A stretch of 64,000 bases of DNA from contig DAOUKR010000033.1 in the NCBI GenBank assembly GCA_034421095.1, forward strand, positions 1 to 64,000, in the 5' to 3' direction. The notes beneath the pieces are model-generated. The model was not told where the DNA came from. It made no database searches and saw only the letters and a program-made list of their open reading frames with translations. The DNA comes from JAGWBG01 sp034421095 (GTDB taxonomy: Bacteria > Chloroflexota > Dehalococcoidia > Lucifugimonadales > JAGWBF01). This document shows, piece after piece, positions 16,419-25,306 of this stretch (within the stretch, counting starts at the first letter, position 1; every line of letters begins with the position of its first letter). The translations under genes were made by a program, and so were the position numbers.

Positions 16419-17885
16419 ATGAACTTGACCACACCGAAAGTCATATCGCGGGACACGGGGCTCGAGGACTCGGACTACAAGTGGGGCTTTACCATAGACA
16501 TAGAGTCCGACGTAGCCCCCAAGGGCCTCAACGAGGACATAATCCGCTTCATCTGGGCAAAGAAGGGCGAGCCGGATTGGATGCTGGACTGGAGGCTCAA
16601 GTCGTACAGGCACTGGCTCAGGACGAACCATGAAGAGCCCAAGTGGGCCAACGTCCACCATCCCCCCATTGACTTCCAGGACATCATATACTACGCCGCT
16701 CCCACCTCCAAGGCGCAAGGCCCCGACAGCCTGGAGGAAGTGGACCCGGAGTTGATAGAGGCGTTCAACAAGCTGGGTATCCCCATTGAGGAGCAGAAAA
16801 AGCTCTCGGGCGTGGCCGTGGACGCGGTGTTGGACAGCGTCTCAGTTGCCACCACCTACAAAGAGACCCTGGACAAGCACGGAATAATCTTCTGCTCCCT
16901 GACCGAGGCAATCCAGAAGTATCCGGACCTGGTGAAGAAGTACATGGGTTCCGTCGTGCCCTACACAGACAATTTCTACGCCAGCCTCAACTCGGCCGTA
17001 TTCAGCGACGGCTCCTTCGCCTACATTCCCAAGGGTGTGCGCTGCCCAATGGACCTGATGACCTATTTCCGCATCAACCAGGCCGATTCCGGCCAGTTCG
17101 AGCGCACCCTCATCATTGCTGACGAGGGCAGCTATGTAAGCTACCTGGAAGGGTGCACGGCGCCCAGCAGGAAGACCAACCAGCTTCATGCGGCGGTGGT
17201 GGAGCTAATCGCCCTGGACAACGCCGAAATCAAGTATTCCACGCTCCAGAACTGGTTCCCGGGGGACAAGGAAGGCAAGGGTGGCGTGTACAACTTCGTC
17301 ACCAAGCGTGGCAAGGCCCAGGGCGCCAACTCAAAAATCTCCTGGACCCAGGTGGAGACCGGCTCGGCCATAACCTGGAAGTACCCAAGTGTGATCCTAC
17401 AGGGCGACAACTCTGTCGGAGAGTTTTACTCCGTGGCGCTGGTGAACAACTACCAGCAGGCGGACACCGGCACCAAGATGCTCCACATAGGCAAGAACAC
17501 AAAAAGCACCATAGTCGCCAAGGGCATCTCTGCGGGAAAGGGCAACGCCACCTACCGGGGCCTGGTCAAAATCAATCCGTCGGCCACCAACGCCCGGAAT
17601 TTCACCCAGTGCGACTCCCTTCTCGTGGGCGACAAGTGTGGTGCCCACACGGTTCCCTACATAGAGGTGCGCAACCCCTCGGCACGGATGGAGCACGAGG
17701 CCACCACATCCAAGGTGAGCGATGACCAACTCTTCTACCTGCAGCAGCGGGGCATCTCCCTTGAGGACGCCCATTACATGATTATCAACGGGTTCTGCAA
17801 GGGCATATTCAAGGAGTTGCCTTTCGAGTTCGCCGCCGAGGCGTCCCAGCTGCTCAAGGTGAGCCTTGAAGGCACCGTCGGGTAG
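16419..17885 (+). CDS. sufB: Fe-S cluster assembly scaffold SufB
   Basis: A 488-residue SufB, the scaffold of the SufBC2D complex on which Fe-S clusters are built in the cytoplasm. Family hallmarks include YKWGFTIDIESD near the N-terminus, PKGVRCPMDL, YLEGCTAPS and CDSLLVGDKCGAHTVPYIE near the C-terminus, where the conserved Cys accepts sulfur. Length is slightly over the usual 470. A GGAAGG site precedes the ATG. It is the first gene of a suf cluster and is followed by a 125-base gap and a small membrane-protein gene rather than directly by sufC. Confidence 0.97.
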   Translation: MNLTTPKVISRDTGLEDSDYKWGFTIDIESDVAPKGLNEDIIRFIWAKKGEPDWMLDWRLKSYRHWLRTNHEEPKWANVHHPPIDFQDIIYYAAPTSKAQGPDSLEEVDPELIEAFNKLGIPIEEQKKLSGVAVDAVLDSVSVATTYKETLDKHGIIFCSLTEAIQKYPDLVKKYMGSVVPYTDNFYASLNSAVFSDGSFAYIPKGVRCPMDLMTYFRINQADSGQFERTLIIADEGSYVSYLEGCTAPSRKTNQLHAAVVELIALDNAEIKYSTLQNWFPGDKEGKGGVYNFVTKRGKAQGANSKISWTQVETGSAITWKYPSVILQGDNSVGEFYSVALVNNYQQADTGTKMLHIGKNTKSTIVAKGISAGKGNATYRGLVKINPSATNARNFTQCDSLLVGDKCGAHTVPYIEVRNPSARMEHEATTSKVSDDQLFYLQQRGISLEDAHYMIINGFCKGIFKELPFEFAAEASQLLKVSLEGTVG

Positions 17886-18010
17886 ATGGCAATACACCCG
17901 AAATGGTCATAATCAACAACCCCATTCTCCCCACTTCCCTGTGTCCTGTGTTGGACTTGACCGTAGAGGTGTTGGTCAGGCTGCATATATAAGACAAAGG
18001 TGTCCAAGAA

Positions 18011-18271
18011 ATGACAACGGCAGCAGATGATAACCGGCTGGGAATACTGGAAGGACGCCTAGCTGAACAGTCCGCAAGCCTGCAGGACTTGAGAGCAGAC
18101 TTGCGGGAATTGAATGCCCGGCTTGATGCAGGACTGCAACAAGTGAATGCCCGGCTTGACACAGGGTTGCAACAAGCAAACGCCAGGATTGACCGACTCT
18201 TTCTGGCAATGCTGGGTATAGGGGCAGCCCAGATTGCCCTTCTAGTAACCATAGTCATCCGGGCCGGATAG
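18011..18271 (+). CDS. Small coiled-coil protein with C-terminal membrane anchor
   Basis: An 86-residue protein lying between sufB and sufC on the same strand. Residues about 10-62 are a continuous heptad-rich helix with internal repeats (LNARLDAGLQQ, VNARLDTGLQQ, ANARIDRL), and residues 63-84 form one hydrophobic membrane helix. No Cys is present, so it is not an Fe-S carrier. It resembles many unnamed tail-anchored coiled-coil proteins. Its place in the suf transcript is odd; it may be a passenger gene or may tether part of the assembly machinery to the membrane. No family name can be given. Confidence 0.65.
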   Translation: MTTAADDNRLGILEGRLAEQSASLQDLRADLRELNARLDAGLQQVNARLDTGLQQANARIDRLFLAMLGIGAAQIALLVTIVIRAG

Positions 18272-18302
18272 ACAAGAGCACTCCAAGAGGCGAACAAGCT
18301 TT

Positions 18303-19064
18303 ATGAACGAAATCCTCAACGTCAAGGGCCTCCACGCTTCCATCGGGGACGCAGAAATATTGAAGGGAGTGGACCTCAAGGTTAAAGCCGGCGAGGTACA
18401 CGCCATCATGGGCCCCAACGGTTCGGGCAAGAGCACCCTTGCCAACGTGCTGGCGGGAAGGCCCGAATACAACATCACCGATGGCGCAGTCATCTACCAG
18501 GATAAGAACCTCCTGGAGATGGACCCCGAGACACGGGCGCGGGAGGGGATTTTCCTTGCCTTCCAGTACCCCGTCGAGCTTCCGGGGGTCCGCAGTTGGC
18601 AGTTCCTGAAAGCATCGGTGGACGCCATCCGCTCCCACCGTGGTGAGCCGGAACTGAGCATCCGGGCCTTCGACCGGATGCTGAATGAGAAGATGAAGAT
18701 AGTGGAGATAGACCCGGACCTTACCAGACGATCCGTCAATGAGGGCTTCTCCGGCGGCGAGAAGAAGCGCAACGAGATACTGCAGATGGCTCTACTGGAC
18801 CCAAAGCTGGCTCTACTGGACGAGACCGACTCCGGGCTGGACATAGACGCCCTCAGGGTCGTATCCAATGGCGTAAACCAGTTTCGCGGCCCCGACAAGG
18901 CCATAGTGCTGGTGACTCACTACCAGCGCATTCTCAACTACATCACACCCGACTATATTCACGTCCTCATGGACGGGCGAATCGTCACGTCCGGCGGACG
19001 CGACCTCGCCCTGGAGTTGGAATCCAAAGGATACGAGTGGATCAAGGATACCGTGGAAGGCTGA
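18303..19064 (+). CDS. sufC: Fe-S cluster assembly ATPase SufC
   Basis: A 253-residue ABC-type ATPase that drives conformational change in the SufBC2D scaffold. Walker A is GPNGSGKST, the signature is the SufC-specific FSGGEKKRNE, and Walker B with the D-loop is LALLDETDSGLD; the switch His is in VTHYQR. The Thr in ETDSGLD, where most SufC proteins have Ile, is a small variation. There is no membrane part, as expected for SufC. It lies 31 bases after the coiled-coil gene and 75 bases before sufD. Confidence 0.97.
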   Translation: MNEILNVKGLHASIGDAEILKGVDLKVKAGEVHAIMGPNGSGKSTLANVLAGRPEYNITDGAVIYQDKNLLEMDPETRAREGIFLAFQYPVELPGVRSWQFLKASVDAIRSHRGEPELSIRAFDRMLNEKMKIVEIDPDLTRRSVNEGFSGGEKKRNEILQMALLDPKLALLDETDSGLDIDALRVVSNGVNQFRGPDKAIVLVTHYQRILNYITPDYIHVLMDGRIVTSGGRDLALELESKGYEWIKDTVEG

Positions 19065-19076
19065 TGACAGGCCCTT

Positions 19077-19100
19077 ATGGATTCCGGCCTTCGCCGGACC
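19077..19100. repeat. Partial class A hairpin repeat inside the suf operon
   Basis: ATTCCGGCCTTCGCCGGACC forms a short hairpin between sufC and sufD. It equals one arm of the class A repeats. Being inside a co-transcribed unit, it could shape mRNA stability or processing. Confidence 0.45.
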
Positions 19101-19139
19101 GAAAAGGGAAGAATAATTGGTGGGAGACAAAACGGCGAT

Positions 19140-20474
19140 ATGGCTCAAGTGCTGACCAAAGGCGACAAGTACCTGGCGGATTTCCAGACCTTCGAGGGAA
19201 GGTTGAATGCCGATGAGCCGTCCTGGGTGCATCAGGTCCGCCAGCAAGCCCTGGCCAGTTTCTCCGACCTAGGTTTTCCCACTGCCCGTCGTGGCAATGA
19301 GAAATGGAAGTACACCAGCGTCGTGCCCATCGCCAATGCCACCTTCGAGTATCCCTTTGACTTCAACGAGACAGAGGCAGCAGACATAGGGCAGTTCTCA
19401 CCCCGTGACAATGGCTGGGCCACCCTTGTCTTTATCAACGGCCATTACTGCGCGCCCCTGTCGGCATTACCGGACGACTCCCCGGTGACGAACCTGCCCA
19501 ACGCCATCCAATCAGACGGAGGGCTGCTCGAGGCGCACCTTGCAAGGCAAGCCGCCTTCGGTGATGACGCCTTTATCGCCCTGAACACCACCTTTCTGAA
19601 AGATGGGGCTTTCATCCACGTTCCCGAGGACACCTCGTTGCAAACCCCTCTGCACTTGGTCTACGTCACCACGGACACACCGCAACCAGTCGCCTCATAC
19701 CCCAGGACCCTGGTAGTCGCCGGACGCCACAGCAAGCTGACGGTTATCGAGAGCTACGTGAGCCTCTCAAGCTCCCAACATTTTACCAACGCCGTGACCG
19801 AGATTGAGCTGGAAGACGGGGCCAGCGTCGAGCATTACAGACTCCTAATGGACAACCCTGACTCCTTCCACGTGGGGAATACCAGGGTGCGTCAAGGCCA
19901 GGATAGCACCTTCTCATCGTCCTCCTTCGCCAGAGGCGCTAACGTAGCCAGGAACGACTTCCAGGTATTGCTGGACGCACCCGGCAGCACCTGCAGCCTG
20001 AACGGCCTGTACATGACCTCGGGCAAGCAGCACTTAGACAACTACATAAACATAGACCACGCCAAACCCCATACGACCAGCCGCCTCTACTACAAGGGCA
20101 TCCTCGACGGCAGTTCCAAGGCGGTCTTCGGCGGGACGGTGCTGGTCAGAAAAGACGCTCAGAAGGCCGACGCGCAACAGTCGGACAAGAACCTGCTCCT
20201 GTCAGATGACGCAGAGGTGGACAGCAAGCCCAGCCTCCTGATTTACGCCGACGACGTCAAATGCGGCCACGGGGCGACGGCGGGCAACATAGATGAGGAT
20301 ACGCTATTCTACATGAGAAGCCGGGGTCTGGACCTGGATACGGCCAGCAGTCTCCTGATTCATGGCTTTGCCAGCGAGATTATCGAGACTGTCCGGCTTG
20401 AACCTCTTCGCGGATATCTGGACAAGCTACTCCTGGAATCATTGCCAAACTTTCGTTTTGGGGGCGCACGATGA
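19140..20474 (+). CDS. sufD: Fe-S cluster assembly protein SufD
   Basis: A 444-residue SufD, the SufB paralogue that completes the SufBC2D scaffold and helps iron entry. The ATG at 19140 is used because conserved sequence starts there (YLADFQTFEG); the preceding 21 codons lie in a hairpin repeat and look non-coding. The parallel beta-helix core includes GDDAFIALNTTFLKDGAFIH, and the C-terminus has KCGHGATAGNIDEDTLFYMR, the conserved SufD motif. Its stop overlaps the sufS start by ATGA, which indicates translational coupling. Confidence 0.95.
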   Translation: MAQVLTKGDKYLADFQTFEGRLNADEPSWVHQVRQQALASFSDLGFPTARRGNEKWKYTSVVPIANATFEYPFDFNETEAADIGQFSPRDNGWATLVFINGHYCAPLSALPDDSPVTNLPNAIQSDGGLLEAHLARQAAFGDDAFIALNTTFLKDGAFIHVPEDTSLQTPLHLVYVTTDTPQPVASYPRTLVVAGRHSKLTVIESYVSLSSSQHFTNAVTEIELEDGASVEHYRLLMDNPDSFHVGNTRVRQGQDSTFSSSSFARGANVARNDFQVLLDAPGSTCSLNGLYMTSGKQHLDNYINIDHAKPHTTSRLYYKGILDGSSKAVFGGTVLVRKDAQKADAQQSDKNLLLSDDAEVDSKPSLLIYADDVKCGHGATAGNIDEDTLFYMRSRGLDLDTASSLLIHGFASEIIETVRLEPLRGYLDKLLLESLPNFRFGGAR

Positions 20475-21742
20475 CCGCAGCCAACCCCAGGGCAAACGAG
20501 AACGCCTCTGGGAAGGCCACAGGAGCCTTTGACGTGGCGAGGATCAGGGAGGACTTCCCGATTCTCAAGGAGAAGGTCCACGGCAAGCCCCTGGTCTACC
20601 TGGACAACGCCGCCACCAGTCAAAAGCCCCGGGTGGTCCTTGATTCCCTGGAACGTTATTACACCACGGAAAACGCCAACGTCCACCGGGGTATCCACTA
20701 CCTGAGCCAGCAGGCCACCCAGGACTACGAAGCCGCCCGAGGCAAGATAAGGCAACTCCTCAACGCCTCGGATGACAGGGAGATTATCTTCGTGCGTGGG
20801 ACCACAGAAGGCATCAACCTGGTGGCCCAGAGCTACGGCAGACAGAACATTGGGGAGGGAGATGAGATAATCATCTCTGCTATGGAGCACCACTCCAACA
20901 TCGTTCCCTGGCAGATTCTGTGCCAGGAGCGGGGCGCTCACCTGCGGGTCATCCCCATGAACGACGACGGTGAACTGCTGATGGACGAGTACGAGAAGCT
21001 CTTGGGTCCTCGTACCAAGCTTGTGTCCATCGTCCACCTGTCCAACTCCCTGGGAACCATCAACCCCGTTGAGCAAATCATAGAGATGGCCCACGGCCGT
21101 GGGATCCCGGTCCTGGTTGACGGGGCACAGTCCACGCCCCACATGACGATAGACGTTCGCAAGCTGGATTGTGACTTTTTTGTCTTCTCCGGTCACAAGC
21201 TCTACGGCCCTACAGGAATCGGCGCACTCTACGGCAAGGCAGACCTGCTGGAGTCCATGCCGCCGTACCAGAGCGGCGGCGACATGATCAAGTCGGTCAC
21301 CTTTGAGAAGACGCTATATAACTCCTTGCCCTACAAATTCGAAGCCGGAACCCCCAATATCGGAGGGGCCATCGGCCTGGGGGCTGCGATAGACTACATC
21401 AACGGTATAGGCATGAACCGCATGGCTGCCTACGAACAGGAGTTGCTGGAGTATGGGACCCAACGTCTCTCCACCATCAGCGGCCTCCGGCTCATAGGAA
21501 CGGCCAGAGAGAAGGCTGACGTGCTCTCCTTCGTTCTCGGAGACATACACCCCCACGACATAGGCACAATCCTGGATAGCGAGGGAGTCGCTATCCGGAC
21601 AGGCCATCACTGCACCCAGCCGGTGATGGACCGCTTTGGCATACCGGCCACCGCCAGGGCCTCCCTTGCCTTCTACAATACCCGGGAGGATATAGACGCC
21701 CTGGTCAAAGGCATAGATAAAGTTATCGAGGTTTTTAGCTAG
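20471..21742 (+). CDS. sufS: Cysteine desulfurase SufS
   Basis: A 423-residue PLP-dependent group II cysteine desulfurase that takes sulfur from cysteine and passes it to SufU. The PLP Lys is Lys243 in FSGHKLYGP; the cofactor-stacking His is in AMEHHSN; the persulfide-forming Cys is Cys381 in RTGHHCTQP. The active-site loop is of the short SufS kind, which normally needs a partner to accept the persulfide, and sufU follows directly, overlapping by one base. An N-terminal extension of about 20 residues is not conserved. Confidence 0.97.
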   Translation: MTAANPRANENASGKATGAFDVARIREDFPILKEKVHGKPLVYLDNAATSQKPRVVLDSLERYYTTENANVHRGIHYLSQQATQDYEAARGKIRQLLNASDDREIIFVRGTTEGINLVAQSYGRQNIGEGDEIIISAMEHHSNIVPWQILCQERGAHLRVIPMNDDGELLMDEYEKLLGPRTKLVSIVHLSNSLGTINPVEQIIEMAHGRGIPVLVDGAQSTPHMTIDVRKLDCDFFVFSGHKLYGPTGIGALYGKADLLESMPPYQSGGDMIKSVTFEKTLYNSLPYKFEAGTPNIGGAIGLGAAIDYINGIGMNRMAAYEQELLEYGTQRLSTISGLRLIGTAREKADVLSFVLGDIHPHDIGTILDSEGVAIRTGHHCTQPVMDRFGIPATARASLAFYNTREDIDALVKGIDKVIEVFS

Positions 21743-22197
21743 TGTCTCAGCTTCAAGAGCTTTACCAGGAGATGGTCCTGGACCATAGCAGCAGACCCCG
21801 CAACTACCGGAAGCTGGAAGGGGAGCACCAGTCCCTGGAGGGCTATAACCCCCTTTGTGGCGACAAATACACCGTCTATCTGAAAGTAACCGACGGTGTG
21901 ATTACCGACATAGGGTTTCAAGGCTCCGGGTGCGCAATCTCCAAGGCCTCCACGTCTATGATGACCGAGAGCGTCAAGGGGAAGGACAAGGAGAAAGTAC
22001 AAGAGATTTTCGACCTGTTTCATCAGATGATTACCCGGAATCCCGAGTCAGACTTCGAGCCGGATGAGCAGTTGGGAGACCTTGAAATCCTCTCCGGAGT
22101 CGCCGAGTTTCCGGTCCGGGTCAAGTGCGCCGTCCTGTCCTGGCACACCCTTCAAGCCGCCCTGGAGGGTCGGGATGGCGTGGTCTCCACCGAGTAG
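21742..22197 (+). CDS. sufU: Sulfurtransferase/scaffold SufU
   Basis: A 151-residue SufU, a zinc protein that accepts sulfur from SufS. It begins at a GTG whose G is also the last base of the sufS stop TAG. The zinc ligands are clear: Cys39 and Asp41 in NPLCGDKY, Cys64 in GSGCAIS and Cys129 in VKCAVL, as in the Bacillus-type protein. It closes the suf operon and is followed by a strong terminator. Confidence 0.95.
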   Translation: MSQLQELYQEMVLDHSSRPRNYRKLEGEHQSLEGYNPLCGDKYTVYLKVTDGVITDIGFQGSGCAISKASTSMMTESVKGKDKEKVQEIFDLFHQMITRNPESDFEPDEQLGDLEILSGVAEFPVRVKCAVLSWHTLQAALEGRDGVVSTE

Positions 22198-22255
22198 GAT
22201 CGGGCCGGGGCCGGCTTCCCGGAGATTTGGGCATCGAGAATATACGTGATAGAAT

Positions 22256-22294
22256 AAGGCTGCTCCAATAGGTTCGGAGCAGCCTTAGATTTTT
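22256..22294 (+). terminator. Rho-independent terminator of the suf operon
   Basis: AAGGCTGCTCC (22256-22266) pairs perfectly with GGAGCAGCCTT (22276-22286) across a nine-base loop, and five T follow at 22290-22294. It lies 58 bases after sufU. Confidence 0.88.
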
Positions 22295-22360
22295 CCTCGA
22301 ATCACTATGGCTTTGCAAAGGCCATCTGAGGGGGGATGAAAATACTGCATCGCCATCCTG

Positions 22361-22431
22361 CCGTCACTCCCGCGAAAGCGGGAGTCTAGGGCGTGTGGGC
22401 ATGGATACCCGCTTTCGCGGGTATGACGACG
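22361..22431. repeat. Dispersed double-hairpin repeat, class A (copy 3)
   Basis: Two perfect hairpins, CTCCCGCGAAAGCGGGAG and ATACCCGCTTTCGCGGGTAT, lie side by side between the suf terminator and cysK. The outer ends are CCGTCA and TGACGACG. The second hairpin is nearly identical, in reverse orientation, to the first arm at 12258. Confidence 0.78.
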
Positions 22432-22465
22432 GGGTGAGAACGATTTCCCCGTCTGGAGGAACGCT

Positions 22466-23380
22466 ATGGAGGGGGTTGCGGATAGTGTGCTAGGACTGGT
22501 GGGCAGCACCCCTCTGGTCAGACTGAGGAGGGTTGTAGAAGAGGGGTACGCCCAGGTGCTGGGCAAGCTGGAAAACCTTAACCCGGGCGGCAGCGTCAAA
22601 GACCGGATAGCCCTGGCTATGGTGCAGGATGCGGAGGAACGGGGCATCCTGCTGCCCGGCTATACCATCGTGGAGGCAACCAGTGGTAACAGTGGCATAG
22701 CTCTCGCAATGGTAGCCGCCGCCAGGGGATACAAGCTGGTCGTCTTCATGCCGGAAAACGCTCCGGTGGAGCGTCGGAGGCTCCTGAATCGCTACGGTGT
22801 GGATATACGGCTGACCCCGGCATACCTCAGCATGGTCGGCGCCTACCAGGCGGCCAAGGCTCTGGCAAGGTCAAACCCGGAGTGTGTAGCCCTGGATATG
22901 TTCAACAATCCCTCTGTAGTACAGATACACCGGGAGACCACGGGACAGGAGATAATCGAGGTCACCCAGGGCAAGCTGGATGCCTTTGTAGCGGGCGTAG
23001 GAACCGGAGGAACTCTCACCGGCGTGGGCGAAAGGCTCAAAGAGGAGAACCCCTCGGTGATTGTGGTAGCGGTGGAGCCGGCCACCTCTCAGATTCTTGC
23101 CAGCGGGAACTGGGGGGCCCATGCCATACCTGGGATAGGAGCAGATTTCGTACCGCCCCTGCTGAACAGCAAGATTATAGACGAAATTGAACACGTGACC
23201 GACGAGGAGGCATCTCAGATGTCCCTGCGCCTGGCCGGTGAGGAAGGCTTGCTGGTGGGCATCTCATCAGGAGCAAACGTAGTCGTCTCCCTGCGGATAG
23301 CCCAACGCCTCGGCGAGGGTAAGACGGTGGTTACCATACTGACCGACACAGGAGAGCGCTACCTGGGCTTTCCCATGTAG
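22466..23380 (+). CDS. cysK: Cysteine synthase
   Basis: A 304-residue PLP enzyme that makes cysteine from an activated serine and sulfide. PLP Lys45 is in GGSVKDR, the substrate loop TSGNSG is at 72-77, the phosphate loop is GVGTGGTLTG, and the C-terminal SSGANV is typical. A CTGGAGGAA site precedes the ATG. Length and motifs fit CysK rather than cystathionine beta-synthase. Standing just behind the suf operon, it can supply the cysteine that SufS consumes, but a terminator separates the two. Confidence 0.93.
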   Translation: MEGVADSVLGLVGSTPLVRLRRVVEEGYAQVLGKLENLNPGGSVKDRIALAMVQDAEERGILLPGYTIVEATSGNSGIALAMVAAARGYKLVVFMPENAPVERRRLLNRYGVDIRLTPAYLSMVGAYQAAKALARSNPECVALDMFNNPSVVQIHRETTGQEIIEVTQGKLDAFVAGVGTGGTLTGVGERLKEENPSVIVVAVEPATSQILASGNWGAHAIPGIGADFVPPLLNSKIIDEIEHVTDEEASQMSLRLAGEEGLLVGISSGANVVVSLRIAQRLGEGKTVVTILTDTGERYLGFPM

Positions 23381-23432
23381 AAGCTAATGACCAGGTGATA
23401 CAAGAATTTACATCCATATCTAGGGGACTTCG

Positions 23433-24231
23433 TTGGACGAGACCGGCGGCTATCGAGAGTATGAGTTTGTAGCTGAATTCTATGATTACGTTGTGCCATA
23501 CGTACAGCGTCAGGATGTGGATTTCTATGTTGGCTTGGCCACAGAATCGGGCGGGCCGGTGCTGGAGTTGGGTTGCGGCACAGGTCGAGTGCTCATTCCC
23601 ACAGCTAGAGCAGGCATCAACATAGTGGGAGTTGACCTATCGGAGCACATGCTGGACATCTGCCGCCAAAAGCTGATTGAAGAACCCGCCAACATGCGGG
23701 ACAGGGTGCAACTCGTTCACGGAGACATAAGAGAGTTTGATCTGGAAGGTAAGTTCACCCTTGTCACAATCCCATTTCGCCCCTTCCAGCACCTGATCAC
23801 GCTGGAAGACCAGTTGGCATGTCTTGCCTGTGTGCAGCGCCATATGGACCCCGGGGGACGTCTTGTGTTGGACGTGTTCAATCCGGATATAAGGAGACTG
23901 ACCGATGAGGGTCTCCAGCAGGAGTACGGAGACGAGCCGTCCTTGTCAGATGCCCGACGGCAGGCATATAGAGAGAAAACTCAGAAATGCTTCCGTTGAC
24001 CCGCACCGGCAGGTGCTGAATGCAGAAGTCATCCATGATGTCACCCACCCGGACGGAAAGCAAGAACGTCTTGTACACTCCTTCCCGATGAGATACTTAT
24101 TCCGCTACGAGGTCGAACACCTGCTAGCCAGGTCGGGATTCGAGGTAGAAGCGCTATTCAGCGACTTTGACCGAAGTCCCATCGGGTCCAAGTATCCGGG
24201 AGAACTTATATTTGTTGTAAGAAAGCTCTGA
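23433..24231 (+). pseudogene. Class I SAM methyltransferase, split by one frameshift
   Basis: The first part (TTG 23433 to a stop at 23999) carries YDYVVPYVQRQDVDFY and the SAM-binding motif LELGCGTGR, with VHGDIREF downstream. The second part, in another frame (about 23945-24231), continues with MPDGRHIERK, VLNAEVIHDVTHPDG and GFEVEALFSDFDR, which is the expected C-terminus of the same family. The junction is near 23938-23948; one extra base there (or two lost) explains it. Read together, the protein would have about 265 residues. Either the gene is newly dead or the assembly has an error. The substrate is unknown. Confidence 0.8.
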
Positions 24232-24244
24232 TGGAGATAGTAGC

Positions 24245-25042
24245 TTGAAAATACTGGTCACCAATGACGACGGAATCCGGTCCCCCGGACTATGGGCCGC
24301 GGTGGAAGCCCTGAAAAGGGCGGGGGAGATCTTCGTAGTAGCCCCCGACCGGGAGCAGAGCGGGGTGGGCGCCTCCCTGACCCTGCACGTCCCCATACGG
24401 GCCCACGAGGTCCCTCCCCAGGTGAAGGGTGGCGAGAATAGCATCACCTCGTATGCTGTGGAGGGCACCCCGGGGGATAGCTGCGTACTGGCTCTGGAAC
24501 ATCTGGTAGGTCCGGTAGACCTGGTGGTGTCGGGCATAAACCAGGGTTCCAACGTGGGCCAAGACGTACTGATTTCCGGCACGGTGGGGGCGGCTTTCCA
24601 TGGTTACTTCAGGGGCTACCCCTCCATCGCCATCTCCGTGGGCGCCATCAAAGACTTGCGTTACGAAGCAGCCACCGCCTTTCTCAAGATACTGGGCAAC
24701 AGGCTCGCCGATGGGGTCAAGCTTCCCCCAACTTTGATTAACGTAAACGTGCCCAACGAACCCCTGGAGAAGATAGAGGGCGTAAAAATAACACACTTGG
24801 GACGCAGAAGCTATGGCGAGGTGGTGACTAAAGGGGCTGACGGCAGACGTGAATACTATTGGATCGCTCGCAATAAGCCCATACACCAGGAGCAGGGAGA
24901 GGACACCGATATATGGGCCTTACGGCACAACCGGATTTCCGTGACTCCCATTCACAGCGGTCTCACCGATGTAGAGCAGATACCTGTACTGGAGGCCATA
25001 TTCCAGGGGTACACGTGCCAGCTTTTGGGCAGGCAGGACTGA
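24245..25042 (+). CDS. surE: 5'/3'-nucleotidase SurE
   Basis: A 265-residue SurE-family phosphatase that removes phosphate from nucleotides, often under stress. The start is TTG 24245 with GGAG eight bases upstream. Metal ligands are Asp8 and Asp9 in VTNDDGIRSPG, Ser39 in DREQSG and Asn99 in SGINQGSN. Length is normal for the family. It is followed by two tRNA genes. Confidence 0.94.
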   Translation: MKILVTNDDGIRSPGLWAAVEALKRAGEIFVVAPDREQSGVGASLTLHVPIRAHEVPPQVKGGENSITSYAVEGTPGDSCVLALEHLVGPVDLVVSGINQGSNVGQDVLISGTVGAAFHGYFRGYPSIAISVGAIKDLRYEAATAFLKILGNRLADGVKLPPTLINVNVPNEPLEKIEGVKITHLGRRSYGEVVTKGADGRREYYWIARNKPIHQEQGEDTDIWALRHNRISVTPIHSGLTDVEQIPVLEAIFQGYTCQLLGRQD

Positions 25043-25072
25043 AAAGGGTGAGGTGGCCCGTGCCATGCTTTC

Positions 25073-25101
25073 TTGACATGGGTGTCGGGTTGATATACGC
25101 T
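25073..25101 (+). promoter_or_regulatory. Candidate promoter of the tRNA-Ala/tRNA-Arg pair
   Basis: A perfect TTGACA (25073-25078) is followed after 17 bases by TACGCT (25096-25101). It lies 44 bases before tRNA-Ala. The -10 element is weak, while the -35 is consensus. Confidence 0.45.
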
Positions 25102-25145
25102 TTTGTTAGGTAACAGGACTTGACCATTCTCTGGAATGGAGTAGT

Positions 25146-25221
25146 GGGGATATAGCTCAATTGGGAGAGCGCGGCGTTCGCAATGCCGAGGTTGGGGGTT
25201 CGAGCCCCCCTATCTCCACCA
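25146..25221 (+). tRNA. tRNA-Ala (anticodon CGC)
   Basis: A 76-base cloverleaf with acceptor GGGGATA/TATCTCC, including the G3-U70 pair that marks alanine tRNAs, a normal D arm, anticodon loop TTCGCAA (anticodon CGC, codon GCG), T arm GGGGGTTCGAGCCCCC and an encoded CCA end. It is eight bases upstream of the tRNA-Arg gene. Confidence 0.95.
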
Positions 25222-25228
25222 GTGTTGT

Positions 25229-25306
25229 GCCCCTGTAGCTCAGCCAGGATAGAGCGGCGGCGTCCTAAGTCGCGCGTCGGGGGTTCGAGTCCCTCCAGGG
25301 GTACCA
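25229..25306 (+). tRNA. tRNA-Arg (anticodon CCT)
   Basis: Acceptor GCCCCTG pairs with CAGGGGT (the first pair is G-U), the anticodon loop GTCCTAA gives anticodon CCT (codon AGG), the T arm holds GGTTCGAGTCC, and the CCA end is encoded. The D loop is slightly long. The 3' end of this gene borders a decayed, foreign-looking region. Confidence 0.92.

Noticed and set aside
22361..22431. Second terminator after sufU
   Set aside because: The hairpins are strong but lack T-runs and match dispersed repeats at other sites, so they are annotated as repeats.
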